Origin: Pseudomonadota bacterium
Lineage (GTDB): Bacteria > Pseudomonadota > Alphaproteobacteria > Reyranellales > Reyranellaceae
Direction of reading: 5' to 3'
Assembly (NCBI GenBank): GCA_018240745.1
Contig: JAFEFF010000196.1
Span: 1-64,000, forward strand
Length of the DNA: 64,000 nt
In this document: positions 8,573-16,578 of the stretch, piece after piece
Layout of the letters: the number at the start of each line of letters is the position of its first letter
How positions within the stretch are numbered: position 1 is the stretch's first letter
Notes under the pieces: model-generated
What the model was told of the DNA's origin: nothing
What the model saw: only the letters and a program-made list of their open reading frames with translations
Database searches by the model: none
Made by a program: the position numbers and the translations under genes

Positions 8573-8956
8573 GGGCCATGCGGGGCGCCCTTGAGCAGAC
8601 GCGATATATTTGACGTGACTCTCGATATATAGACGATACAATTTGACGACACGCAAACATCGCATTGTCGGTGCGAACGTTGCAGCCACGATGTCTTACG
8701 GGTTCGCGAACAAGCTCGACGAGTCGAGGTCTTTGGGGCTTGTTTACGGTACTTTATCGACGTTTACTGCCCTGTACGTTTGGTACGATAGGCGAACATC
8801 CAAAACAATTCTGGGCGAGAATCCTCTGGCGCTCCAATCGGATTGAGCATATTACTGCCGCTCAAGTGCAGACACATATGGGATGTGCCGGCACGGAAGT
8901 GGGCAATCGGGCGGTTGAGCCGCCGGGATGGCCGGGTTCTTGGGGAAGGTGTGAAA
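8573..8956. other. AT-richer intergenic stretch with no supported gene
   Basis: This 384-bp gap is clearly lower in G+C than its neighbours, especially about 8600-8870. It holds the direct repeats CGATATAT (8602-8609 and 8623-8630) and TTTGACG (8609-8615 and 8642-8648). The two TTGACG hexamers look like -35 elements, but neither has a good -10 at 16-18 bp. A short frame at 8643-8846 (inner ATG 8691) gives a 52-68 residue peptide with no family I recognise. It has no ribosome site, so I do not call it. Remnant foreign DNA or a promoter region for the small secreted protein are both possible. Confidence 0.4.
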
Positions 8957-9193
8957 ATGCGTCACATCATCGTCGCGACAACGATGCTGGTAGTTGCATT
9001 GGGTGTGACTTTTGCCGCAGCCAGCGTGCTTCAGGGTGTAGCTGTCGCCAATGGGCAGATGGACAACGAGCCATACGTCATGGAGGTGGCCAAGCCGCCG
9101 GTGTTCATGAAGACGGCCGGTGGCAAGGAGCGCCTGACGTCGCAGTTCCGCGACCGGGGCGCTGTCCAGACAGCAGCACAATTTGGCCTGTAA
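8957..9193 (+). CDS. Small secreted protein of unknown function
   Basis: A 78-residue protein starting MRHIIVATTMLVVALGVTF, a signal peptide with likely cleavage after AAA or near VAVANG, leaving a mature part of about 50 polar residues ending AVQTAAQFGL. ATG 8957 is preceded by GGGGAAGG at a good distance. The frame is open 38 codons further upstream, but that part is arginine-rich and lacks a ribosome site. I recognise no family. It is followed 53 bp later by a strong terminator, so it appears to be its own transcript. Confidence 0.6.
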   Translation: MRHIIVATTMLVVALGVTFAAASVLQGVAVANGQMDNEPYVMEVAKPPVFMKTAGGKERLTSQFRDRGAVQTAAQFGL

Positions 9194-9246
9194 TGCGCTC
9201 AGAGGGGATTGGGGCCCGCTGACGTAGCTTACACAGGTCGAGCAAG

Positions 9247-9278
9247 AGCGTCCCGGATGAGAGTCCGGGACGCTTTTT
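9247..9278 (+). terminator. Intrinsic terminator, 11-bp perfect stem plus T-run
   Basis: AGCGTCCCGGA (9247-9257) pairs perfectly with TCCGGGACGCT (9264-9274) across a 6-nt loop, and five T residues follow (9274-9278). Flanking AGCAA and TTGCT can extend the stem with one bulge. This is the clearest classical terminator in the window. It separates the small secreted protein from the ABC transporter operon. Confidence 0.9.
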
Positions 9279-9410
9279 GCTGCCTGGATGGCAGATGCGC
9301 CTGCGTTCGTCGATCGAACGCGCGAGCCGACTCGCCGCTGAAGCGGAAGAGGTGCTTGTTGCCGATGTCGATCGCGCGCACTGTGGCGCGCAATCAGATG
9401 GGGAGCTTCG

Positions 9411-10223
9411 ATGCGTAGGATCATGATGGCGATCGGCGCCGTGGCGGCGTTTGGCGCGCTGGCGACCGCGGCCCTGGCCGCCGACCTGCCGGAGATCAAG
9501 AAGCGTGGCAAGCTGTTGGCGGCGACCAGCGGCAATCTCCTGCCGGTGTCCTATGTCAACGAGAAGAACGAGCTGGTCGGCTACGACATCGAGGTCGCGC
9601 ACTATGTCGAGAAAAAGCTTGGCTTGCCGGTCGATATTGCCCGGCTCGACTTCAAGGGCATCATGCCGGGTCTGCAGACCGGCCGCTTCGACGCCGTGTT
9701 CTCCAACGTGAACATCACCGAGGAGCGCAAGAAGATCTTCGACTATTCGATTCCCTACTCGCGCTCGATGATCGTGGCGGTGGTGCGCAGCGGCGTGACC
9801 GACGTCAAGAGCTACAAGGATCTCAAGGGCAAGAACGTCGGCGGCATCTCGGGCGGCGCCGACGGCGAGCTGCCGGCACGCGAGATCGAGAAGAAGTACG
9901 GCGCCTTCAAGTCGTTCAAGGGCTATCCCGGCAATGCCGAGCTGTTCGCCGACCTCGCCGTCGGCCGCATCGACGCCGCGATCTCGCCGGACACGGCAGC
10001 CGCGGCCTTCCTCAAGACCAACCCGAATGCCGGCAAGATCATGGGCGAGCCCTATGTCGTGCGCTTCGTCGGCATTCCGATGCAGAAGGGCTCCAAGGAA
10101 CTCAAGGCCTTCTTCGACCAGTGCATTCGCGACATGAAGAAGGAAGGCCTGCTCGACAAGTGGGGCAAGCAGTACTTCGGCATCGACAACTACAGCGCCA
10201 GCCTCGTCGACCGCGATCCCTGA
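9411..10223 (+). CDS. Amino-acid ABC transporter, periplasmic substrate-binding protein
   Basis: A 270-residue family 3 solute-binding protein. A signal peptide covers about residues 1-24 (ends ALAA before DLPEIKKRGKLLAA). Typical features are LVGYDIEVAHYVEKKLGL, FDAVFSNVNITEERKKIFDYSIPY, which is the signature region, and LAVGRIDAAISPD. Such proteins deliver polar amino acids or opine-like compounds to a membrane permease. ATG 9411 follows GGGGAG. It is the first gene of a three-gene transporter set with the permease 6 bp downstream. The exact ligand cannot be inferred. Confidence 0.92.
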   Translation: MRRIMMAIGAVAAFGALATAALAADLPEIKKRGKLLAATSGNLLPVSYVNEKNELVGYDIEVAHYVEKKLGLPVDIARLDFKGIMPGLQTGRFDAVFSNVNITEERKKIFDYSIPYSRSMIVAVVRSGVTDVKSYKDLKGKNVGGISGGADGELPAREIEKKYGAFKSFKGYPGNAELFADLAVGRIDAAISPDTAAAAFLKTNPNAGKIMGEPYVVRFVGIPMQKGSKELKAFFDQCIRDMKKEGLLDKWGKQYFGIDNYSASLVDRDP

Positions 10224-10229
10224 TCGCCG

Positions 10230-10940
10230 ATGAACATCGACTTCGGCTTCGTCATCCCCTACCTGCCGATCCTGTTCAAGGCGGCGGGGATGACGATCGT
10301 CATCACCGTGCTGAGCCAGGCCATCGGCACGGTGCTGGGCTTCTTCTTCGCGCTGGCGCGGATGTCGAACAGCGCCATCCTGCGCGGCGCGGTGTGGACC
10401 TACGTGCTCATCTTTCGCGGCACGCCGATGCTGCTGCACCTGTTCTACGTCTATTACGCCGCCCCCGCGGTCGGCATCACACTCGAGCCGTTCACGGCGG
10501 CGATCGTCGCCATGTCGCTCAGCACCACCGCCTACAATTGCGAGATCCTGCGCGCCGGCCTGCAGGCCGTGCCGCGTGGCCAGATCGAGGCGGCGCAGGC
10601 GGTCGGCATGACCTGGCCGCGGATCCTGCGCACCATTGTCATTCCGCAGGCGCTGCGCGTGATCATCGTGCCATACATGACGAATTTCATCTCGCACACC
10701 AAAGGCTCGTCGCTCGCCTCGGTGATCACCGTGCCCGAGCTGATGCTGACGGCGCAGATGATCTACTCCAGCACCTACCGCGCCATCGAGATCCTGACCG
10801 CCGCGGGCGCGATCTACCTGATCCTGACCAGCGCGCTGTCGCTGGCGCAGCTCTGGCTGGAGCGCTGGCTGCGCTATGACGAGCGCGGCCTGAGCCGCCG
10901 GCGCCGCCGCGCGCTCCTGTTGCTGCCGCGCCATGGCTGA
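10230..10940 (+). CDS. Amino-acid ABC transporter permease
   Basis: A 236-residue inner-membrane permease of the HisM/GlnP family with about five helices. The EAA loop is seen as [23 protein letters not shown] (about residues 119-141), the coupling helix that docks on the ATPase. The N-terminal [10 protein letters not shown] is also typical of the family. Only one permease is present, so a homodimer is likely. The last 8 bp overlap the ATPase gene. The arginine-rich C terminus ([18 protein letters not shown]) is longer than usual. Confidence 0.92.
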   Translation: MNIDFGFVIPYLPILFKAAGMTIVITVLSQAIGTVLGFFFALARMSNSAILRGAVWTYVLIFRGTPMLLHLFYVYYAAPAVGITLEPFTAAIVAMSLSTTAYNCEILRAGLQAVPRGQIEAAQAVGMTWPRILRTIVIPQALRVIIVPYMTNFISHTKGSSLASVITVPELMLTAQMIYSSTYRAIEILTAAGAIYLILTSALSLAQLWLERWLRYDERGLSRRRRRALLLLPRHG

Positions 10941-11706
10941 AGCACCGATGATCGAGGTTGCCGGACTGACCAAGCGGTTCGGCGAGAGCGTGCAGGCGCT
11001 GGCCGGCATCGACCTCACGGTGCAGCCGGGCGAAGTTGTCTGCCTGATCGGGCCGAGCGGCTCGGGCAAGAGCACGCTGCTGCGCAGCATCAACTTCCTC
11101 GAGGTGCCGAGCAGCGGCCTCGTGCGGGTCGCCGGCAAGCGCGTCGGCTTCCGTGAGGGCGGGGGACGCGACCGGCGCCTCGGCGGCCGGGAGCTGGCGG
11201 CGCAGCGCGCCGAGATCGGCATGGTGTTCCAGCTCTTCCATCTGTGGCCGCACAAGACGGCGCTGGAGAACGTGATCCTGGGACTGGTCGAGGTGCGCGG
11301 CATGGCGCTGGCCGACGCCGCCCGCCTCGGGCACGAGCTGATGGCCAAGGTCGACCTCGCCGAGAAGATGGACGCGTATCCCGAGCATCTGTCGGGCGGG
11401 CAGCGCCAGCGGGTGGCGATCGCCCGCGCGCTGGCGATGCGGCCCAAGGTGATGCTGTTCGACGAGCCGACCTCGGCGCTCGATCCCGAGCTGGTCGGCG
11501 AGGTGCTGGCTGTCATGGAGAAGGTGGCGGCCGAGGGCATGACCATGGTCGTGGCGACGCACGAGATGGGCTTCGCCCGGCGGGTCAGCGACCGGGTGGT
11601 GTTCATGGATCAGGGCCGCATTATCGAGCAGGGGCCGCCGGAGCAGATCTTCGGCAGTGCCCAATCCGAGCGGCTGAAACGCTTCCTCGACCGGGTTCTC
11701 GTCTGA
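10933..11706 (+). CDS. Amino-acid ABC transporter ATP-binding protein
   Basis: A 257-residue ABC ATPase. Walker A is GPSGSGKST (about 37-45), the Q-loop lies in [12 protein letters not shown], the signature is [15 protein letters not shown] (about 156-170), and Walker [14 protein letters not shown] is followed by the switch His in VVATHEMGF. It resembles GlnQ/HisP and completes the three-gene importer. An insertion with [15 protein letters not shown] (about 75-90) lengthens the loop before the Q-loop. Its TGA shares one base with the ATG of the next gene (TGATG), which suggests translational coupling to the SDR. Confidence 0.93.
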   Translation: MAEAPMIEVAGLTKRFGESVQALAGIDLTVQPGEVVCLIGPSGSGKSTLLRSINFLEVPSSGLVRVAGKRVGFREGGGRDRRLGGRELAAQRAEIGMVFQLFHLWPHKTALENVILGLVEVRGMALADAARLGHELMAKVDLAEKMDAYPEHLSGGQRQRVAIARALAMRPKVMLFDEPTSALDPELVGEVLAVMEKVAAEGMTMVVATHEMGFARRVSDRVVFMDQGRIIEQGPPEQIFGSAQSERLKRFLDRVLV

Positions 11707-12443
11707 TGCGTCTCGCCAACAAGACCGCCCTGGTGACCGGGGCGGCATCGGGGATCGGCGCCGAGGTGGCGAAGAGCTTCGAGCGCGAGGGCGCGCGGGT
11801 GGCCTTGGTCGATCGTAATGGGGCAGGCTTGCGCGAGGTCGCGGCAGCGATGAAAGCGCCGCTGGTGTTCGAGGGCGACGTGGCCGATGCCGGGTTCGTG
11901 CAGTCGACGGTCGAGGCGCTGGCGAAGCTCGACATCGTGCTGACCGCCGCGGGCATGTCGGTCGGCAAGAAGCTCGCCGACACCAGCGAGGAGGAATGGG
12001 ACCGCGTCTTCGCGGTCAACGCCAAGGGCACTTTCCTGTGGGTACGCGCGGCGCTGCCGAAGATGATCGCGGGCGGCGGCGGATCGGTCGTCACCGTGGC
12101 ATCGCAGATTGCCCTGAGCGGTGGCCGCGGCAGCGCGAGCTATGCCGCCTCCAAGGGCGCGGTGATCGCGCTCACGCGGTCGGTTGCCCTCGACTACGCG
12201 GCCGACCGTATTCGCGCGAACGTGATCGCGCCCGGTGCGATCGAGACGCCGTTTCTGCACCGCTCTTTTGCCCGCCAGGCCGATCCCGGGGCGGTGCGGC
12301 AGCGATTGCTCGACCGCCATCCGTTGGGCCGGTTCGGTACGGTCGAGGAGGTCGCCCGCGCGGCCCTGTTCCTGGCCAGCGACGAGTCTTCGTTCACCAC
12401 CGGGTCCGTCCTGATGGTAGAAGGCGGGTGGAACGCTGCCTGA
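11706..12443 (+). CDS. Short-chain dehydrogenase/reductase (SDR)
   Basis: A 245-residue classical SDR. The cofactor motif is TGAASGIG (about 11-18). VALVDRN suggests NAD preference through the Asp after the second strand. Active-site Ser lies in VASQIALSGG, and YAASK gives the Tyr and Lys. VEGGWNAA ends the protein in the usual C-terminal style. It is fused by a one-base overlap to the ABC ATPase and lies 12 bp before the aldo/keto reductase, so both reductases may process the imported compound. Substrate unknown. Confidence 0.9.
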   Translation: MRLANKTALVTGAASGIGAEVAKSFEREGARVALVDRNGAGLREVAAAMKAPLVFEGDVADAGFVQSTVEALAKLDIVLTAAGMSVGKKLADTSEEEWDRVFAVNAKGTFLWVRAALPKMIAGGGGSVVTVASQIALSGGRGSASYAASKGAVIALTRSVALDYAADRIRANVIAPGAIETPFLHRSFARQADPGAVRQRLLDRHPLGRFGTVEEVARAALFLASDESSFTTGSVLMVEGGWNAA

Positions 12444-12455
12444 TCCGGAGGGCCC

Positions 12456-13460
12456 ATGACCGTCACCGTCAGCAAGACGCCGCGCAAGCTCGGCCACTCG
12501 AACCTTATCGTCTTCCCGATCGGCCTCGGCTGCATGTCGCTCTCGGGCGCCTACGGCAAGGGCGACGACGACGAGAGCATCAAGGTCGTCCACCACGCCA
12601 TCGACAAGGGCGTGAACTTCCTCGACAGCTCCGACATGTACGGCTGGGGCCACAACGAGACGCTGCTGGGCAAGGCGCTGGCCGGCGGCTGGCGCGACAA
12701 GGTCGTGCTGGCGACCAAGTTCGGCCAGATCCAGCAGCCGGGCGGCGCCAATGGCGTCAACGGCCGGCCGGAGTACGTCAAGCAGGCTTGCGACGCGAGC
12801 CTGAAGCGGCTGGGCGTCGACGTGATCGACCTCTATTACCAGCACCGCGTCGATCCCTCGGTGCCGATCGAGGAGACAGTCGGCGCCATGAGCGAGCTGG
12901 TGAAGGCGGGCAAGGTGCGAGCGATCGGCCTCAGCGAGGCCAAGCCCGATACCATCAAGCGCGCCCACAAGACCCATCCGCTCGCGGCGGTGCAGAGCGA
13001 ATACTCGCTGCTCTACCGCCAGCATGCCGAGGAGACGATCGCCACCACGCGGCCGCTCGGCATCGCTTACGTCGCCTACTCGCCCCTTGGCCGCAGCCTG
13101 CTGACCGGCTCGGTGAAGTCGTCGTCCGACATTCCCGAGGGCGACGGCCGCGGCCGCCATCCGCGCTTCGCCGGCGACAACCTGGCGCGCAACCTCCAGC
13201 TCGTCGCCGCGATCGAGGCGATGGCCAAGGCCAAGAGCTGCACGCCGGGCCAGATCGCGCTCGCCTGGCTGCTGGCGCAGGGTACCGACATCGTTCCCAT
13301 TCCCGGTACCAAGCGCGCCACACGGGTCGACGAGAACATCGGCGCGCTCGACGTGACCCTGGCCGCGGACGAGATCGATCGCCTGTCGTCGGTGCTGCCG
13401 CCGGGAGCAGCGGCCGGCGGGCGCTATCCCGACGCGGCGATGAAGGCGGTCTATATCTAG
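12456..13460 (+). CDS. Aldo/keto reductase
   Basis: A 334-residue TIM-barrel oxidoreductase of the AKR13/YajO-like type using NADPH. The tetrad is visible as Asp and Tyr in [14 protein letters not shown], Lys in VVLATKFG and His in DLYYQHRVD. The C-terminal [16 protein letters not shown] is the cofactor-binding segment. It lies 12 bp after the SDR and its TAG abuts the GTG of the cyclase gene with no gap. The gene set suggests carbonyl or sugar metabolism linked to the importer, which is inference from position. Confidence 0.92.
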   Translation: MTVTVSKTPRKLGHSNLIVFPIGLGCMSLSGAYGKGDDDESIKVVHHAIDKGVNFLDSSDMYGWGHNETLLGKALAGGWRDKVVLATKFGQIQQPGGANGVNGRPEYVKQACDASLKRLGVDVIDLYYQHRVDPSVPIEETVGAMSELVKAGKVRAIGLSEAKPDTIKRAHKTHPLAAVQSEYSLLYRQHAEETIATTRPLGIAYVAYSPLGRSLLTGSVKSSSDIPEGDGRGRHPRFAGDNLARNLQLVAAIEAMAKAKSCTPGQIALAWLLAQGTDIVPIPGTKRATRVDENIGALDVTLAADEIDRLSSVLPPGAAAGGRYPDAAMKAVYI

Positions 13461-15299
13461 GTGACGGAACCCGGCTCCGGCGGCACCCGCCGCCTTGCCA
13501 CCATCCTGTTCGCCGATGTGGCGGGCTACAGCCGCCTGATGCGCGCCGACGAGGAGCAGACGCTCACCGACCTGCGCGCCCACCTCGCCGAGTTGGTCAC
13601 CCCGGTGGTCGATCGCTTCCACGGCCGCATCGTCAAGACGGTGGGTGACGGCGTGATGGCCGAGTTCGGCAGCGCCGTCGAGGCGGTGTGCTCGGCGGTC
13701 GAGATGCAGCGCGGCATGGCCGAGCGGAATGCCGGCAAGCCGGTCGATCGCCAGCAGAGCTTCCGCATCGGCCTGCATCTCGGCGACGTCATCCATTCCG
13801 ACCAGGACGTGTTCGGCGACACAGTGAACGTCGCTGCCCGACTGCAGGCGCTGGCCGAGCCGGGCGCGATCGTGCTGTCGGCCAGTGTGCACGAGCAGGT
13901 GCGCGACAAGCTCAGCATGACGTTCCGCGATCTCGGCGCGCGGACGCTCAAGAACATCGATCGCCCGGTCCGCGCTTTCGCGCTCGACAGCGAGACGCCG
14001 ATGCGGCGCGGCCGGCGCCGCGGGCTCCTGGCCGGCCTCGCGGCGGCGATCGTGCTGGCGTTCGCCGGCACTTTCCTGGCGCTGCGCTGGACCGAAGCGC
14101 CGAAACACATCGCAGCCGCCACCAACGGCCAGTCGGTTGCCGTGCTGCTGTTCGCCAACCAGAGCGGCGATGCCGCACAGGACTATTTCGCCGACGGCCT
14201 GACCGAGGACATCACCCGCGCGCTCGGCCGCTTCAAGCAGCTCACGGTGCTGGCCTACGGTGCCGTCCTGCCCTATCGCGGCAGGCACCTGCCACCGATG
14301 GACATGGGCCATGCGCTGAACGCACGCTACCTGGTCGGCGGCAGCGTGCGGCGTGCCGGCGAGCAGGTGCGGGTCACGGTACAGCTCACCGACGCCAGCA
14401 ACGGCACCCAGCTTTGGGCCGAGCAGTACGACGAGCAATTCACCGACATTTTCCAGCTGCAGGACAAGATCGCCCGCAAGGTCGCCGGCATGCTGGCGAC
14501 CAACCTGCAGCAGATCGCCCTGCAGCAAAGCCTCAAGAAGCCGACCAGCAATCTCGCAGCCTACGACCTGCTGCTGCGCGCGCGCGCCGAGGCCAACGAG
14601 ACGACGCGCGCCGGCAACCGCATGGCGCGCGAGATGCTGGAAAAGGTCGTCGCCATGCAGCCGAACTACGCGGATGCGCAGGCCGAGCTCGCCGACGCCA
14701 CTTTCCAGCGCGCCGCATACGGCTGGTCGGAGTTCGCCGACCAGGACATCGAGACGGCGATCAGGCTCGCGCAAAAGGCGCTCGAGACCGATGACGAAAG
14801 TGCGCTCGCGCACAGCGTCCTGGCGCGCGCCTATACGGTGCAGCAGCGCTATGACCTCGCACTTGCCGAGTCCGAGCGCGCGCTGCAGATCAATCCCAGC
14901 GATGCCGACGTGCAGGCGACCCGCGCCGCCGTGCTGCTGTGGACCGGCGAGATCGACGGCTCGATCGCCGCCGGCGAGCTGGCGATGCGGCTCAACGCCA
15001 ATGTCGGTCCCGAGCACGCGCTCAATCTCGGCATCGCCTATCTGCTCAGGAAGCGCTTCGCGGACGCGGTGAAGCTGCTCGAGAATGCGCGCATCCGCTA
15101 TCCCGCCTATCCGACGCTCGATTTCCCGCTGGCCGGCGCCTATGCCGAGCTCGGCCGCGATGCCGAGGCGGCCGATGCGCTGGAGCGCGGCAAGACCAAG
15201 GATCCGTACCAGGACCTCGCGGGCTTCGGCACGCGCTTCCGTGATCCCGCGCTCAAGCGCCAGCTCGACCAGACCATGCGCAAGGCCGGCCTCAACTAA
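13461..15299 (+). CDS. Class III adenylate/guanylate cyclase fused to membrane anchor, FlgO/TolB-N-like domain and TPRs
   Basis: A 612-residue signalling protein. Residues about 10-175 form a class III cyclase domain with metal Asp19 in LFADVAGYSRL, the second Asp in KTVGDGVMAEF, and GDTVNVAARLQ carrying the transition-state Asn and Arg, so it should be active. One transmembrane helix lies at about 186-206. Outside it, SVAVLLFANQSGDAAQDYFADG begins the FlgO/TolB-N-like domain often joined to such cyclases. Tetratricopeptide-like repeats fill about 370-600. GTG 13461 starts directly after the aldo/keto reductase stop. The domain order suggests cytoplasmic cAMP synthesis tuned by a periplasmic sensor; this topology is inferred. 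Confidence 0.9.
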   Translation: MTEPGSGGTRRLATILFADVAGYSRLMRADEEQTLTDLRAHLAELVTPVVDRFHGRIVKTVGDGVMAEFGSAVEAVCSAVEMQRGMAERNAGKPVDRQQSFRIGLHLGDVIHSDQDVFGDTVNVAARLQALAEPGAIVLSASVHEQVRDKLSMTFRDLGARTLKNIDRPVRAFALDSETPMRRGRRRGLLAGLAAAIVLAFAGTFLALRWTEAPKHIAAATNGQSVAVLLFANQSGDAAQDYFADGLTEDITRALGRFKQLTVLAYGAVLPYRGRHLPPMDMGHALNARYLVGGSVRRAGEQVRVTVQLTDASNGTQLWAEQYDEQFTDIFQLQDKIARKVAGMLATNLQQIALQQSLKKPTSNLAAYDLLLRARAEANETTRAGNRMAREMLEKVVAMQPNYADAQAELADATFQRAAYGWSEFADQDIETAIRLAQKALETDDESALAHSVLARAYTVQQRYDLALAESERALQINPSDADVQATRAAVLLWTGEIDGSIAAGELAMRLNANVGPEHALNLGIAYLLRKRFADAVKLLENARIRYPAYPTLDFPLAGAYAELGRDAEAADALERGKTKDPYQDLAGFGTRFRDPALKRQLDQTMRKAGLN

Positions 15300-15332
15300 T
15301 CTTGTGCCGGGGCGCGCCACTCATGATCATGA

Positions 15333-15354
15333 GCGAGCTGGAAGCTCGCGGTCC
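15333..15354. repeat. Family A palindromic element, solitary right arm
   Basis: A 22-nt unit folds as GCGAGC, loop TGGAA, GCTCGC, then GGTCC. It matches the right arm of the family A elements elsewhere in the window, but no left arm lies beside it. CGCGCCACT, the outer flank of the larger copies, occurs on both sides (15313-15321 and about 15366). Confidence 0.7.
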
Positions 15355-15471
15355 ATAAGACATGACGCGCCACTGGACCGAACGCCCCTTTTGGCATTGG
15401 CCATCCGATTTAAGGGCCTTTGATCGACCGCGTATCGCGAGCTTCAGGGGAGCGTATGCTCATGCTCTGCC

Positions 15472-15548
15472 GGACCGCGAGCCTCCGGCTCGCCTCATGA
15501 TTGAGCGCATTCCAAGGCACGCATGAGCGAGCCGGAGGCTCGCGGTCC
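15472..15548. repeat. Family A palindromic element, two 22-bp arms
   Basis: The left arm 15472-15493 and the right arm 15527-15548 are perfect reverse complements over 22 bp. Each arm also folds on itself as GCGAGC, 5-nt loop, GCTCGC. The 33-bp spacer starts CTCATGATTGAGCGC. It fills the gap between the cyclase gene and the convergent YHS gene. No T-run follows, so it is not a standard terminator. Confidence 0.85.
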
Positions 15549-15562
15549 GCGAGACTATGACG

Positions 15563-16003
15563 CTACTGGGTGATGCTGGTCTTCAGCGCCTTCCAGTTGG
15601 CGGTGGCCTTGGCGGCATTGGCCGCGGTGTCCTTCACGAAGCCCTGCTGGCCGGTCTCGCTGGCGAAGACATAGAGGTTGCCGTTGGAGATCACCCAGTT
15701 GTGCGGATCCGATTCGCGCTTCACGCCGCGCGACAGGTTCATGGCGCACAGACCGCTGAACTGCGGCGCGTACTTGTCGGGATTGGCTTTGAACAGGTCG
15801 CGGTGCTGGGCGCTTGCGAAGCGATAGCGCTGGCCGTCGAACACCATCTCGTACTGGGCCGAGCCTTGCGTCGGCTTGCCGTCGGTGAAGTAGGCGACCG
15901 GATCGTAGCCCTTGAGCGCCAGCGGCCGTTCCTGGGCCAGTGCCGGCATCGCCACCAGGACGGCCGAGACGGCCATGCCCTGCAGGATCGTACGACGCAA
16001 CAT
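15563..16003 (-). CDS. Exported YHS-domain protein
   Basis: A 146-residue protein with a signal peptide (MLRRTILQGMAVSAVLVAMPALAQ) followed by a YHS-like domain: LKGYDPVAYFTDGKPTQGS, FDGQRYRFASAQHRDLFKANPDKYAPQFSGLCA. The YHS family takes its name from metal-site residues, and periplasmic members with GYDPVAYF are common in proteobacteria, sometimes near copper or heme functions. GLCAMNLSRG carries the only mature cysteine. The start at 16003 follows GGGAG. It is divergent from the small membrane protein at 16136. Function unproven. Confidence 0.85.
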   Translation of the reverse strand: MLRRTILQGMAVSAVLVAMPALAQERPLALKGYDPVAYFTDGKPTQGSAQYEMVFDGQRYRFASAQHRDLFKANPDKYAPQFSGLCAMNLSRGVKRESDPHNWVISNGNLYVFASETGQQGFVKDTAANAAKATANWKALKTSITQ

Positions 16004-16135
16004 GATGCTCTCCCGATGCACGGCGGCCAGCACGCGCTCCAATTGGGGCGACAACGCGGCGTCATGCGGCTTCCGACCGCACGCCCGCGCGATCGCGCCG
16101 GGCGTTGGATTTGATGAAGCCCCGCGGAGGAGGCC

Positions 16136-16552
16136 ATGAGCGATCAAGCGATGCCACCCGAGCGTCCCCGACCCGACCGACCCGCCTCAGGGCGCTTCCA
16201 TCCTTATGTCTATCGACTGCTGGCCTGCCTTGCCGCGTGGTTCGTCATCTCCGCCTGGTGCTTCGCCGGCGGCGGACGCACCGACCTTGCCCTGACCGCG
16301 GTCACCGGACTGTTCGCATTGATGGTCGGCCTTCCCAGCCTCCTGGCGCTGGCCCGACGCTTCCATCCGCCTGATCCGTCGGGCGCGCGCGAGGAAACAA
16401 CGGACAGATTCGAGCAATGGGCCGAGCGGGACGTCGACCTGTCGACAGGACCGGTGAAGGGCAAGTTCGCCGCCATTGAAACCGCCTTGCCGATCGCTGC
16501 CGTCGCCTTCGGCATGACCGCGTTCGCCCTGGTCCTGCACTTCTCGGTGTAA
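16136..16552 (+). CDS. Small integral membrane protein, unknown
   Basis: A 138-residue protein with a proline-rich polar N terminus (about 1-22) and three predicted membrane helices at about 26-46, 50-72 and 115-136. A charged loop between helices two and three carries EETTDRFEQWAERDVDLSTG. I recognise no family. ATG 16136 follows GGAGG. It converges with the antiporter gene, whose 3' end lies 26 bp away. The polar loop is probably cytoplasmic. Confidence 0.65.
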   Translation: MSDQAMPPERPRPDRPASGRFHPYVYRLLACLAAWFVISAWCFAGGGRTDLALTAVTGLFALMVGLPSLLALARRFHPPDPSGAREETTDRFEQWAERDVDLSTGPVKGKFAAIETALPIAAVAFGMTAFALVLHFSV

Positions 16553-16578
16553 GGACAGTCGGTCGACAACGCCCTCGG

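Noticed and set aside
8643..8846. 68-codon frame in the AT-richer gap
   Set aside because: Its TTG start coincides with a TTGACG hexamer, there is no ribosome site and no recognisable family. Kept as a note in the intergenic entry only.
11610..15320. Open frame of 1236 codons on the minus strand
   Set aside because: It is antisense to the ABC ATPase, SDR, AKR and cyclase genes, which have clear family motifs. High-GC codon bias keeps the opposite frame open. Its product is a meaningless Arg/Gly/Ala/His-rich sequence.
15333..15548. CRISPR array in the 15.3-15.5 kb repeats
   Set aside because: There are only one and a half palindromic units, with no regularly spaced direct repeats and no cas genes.
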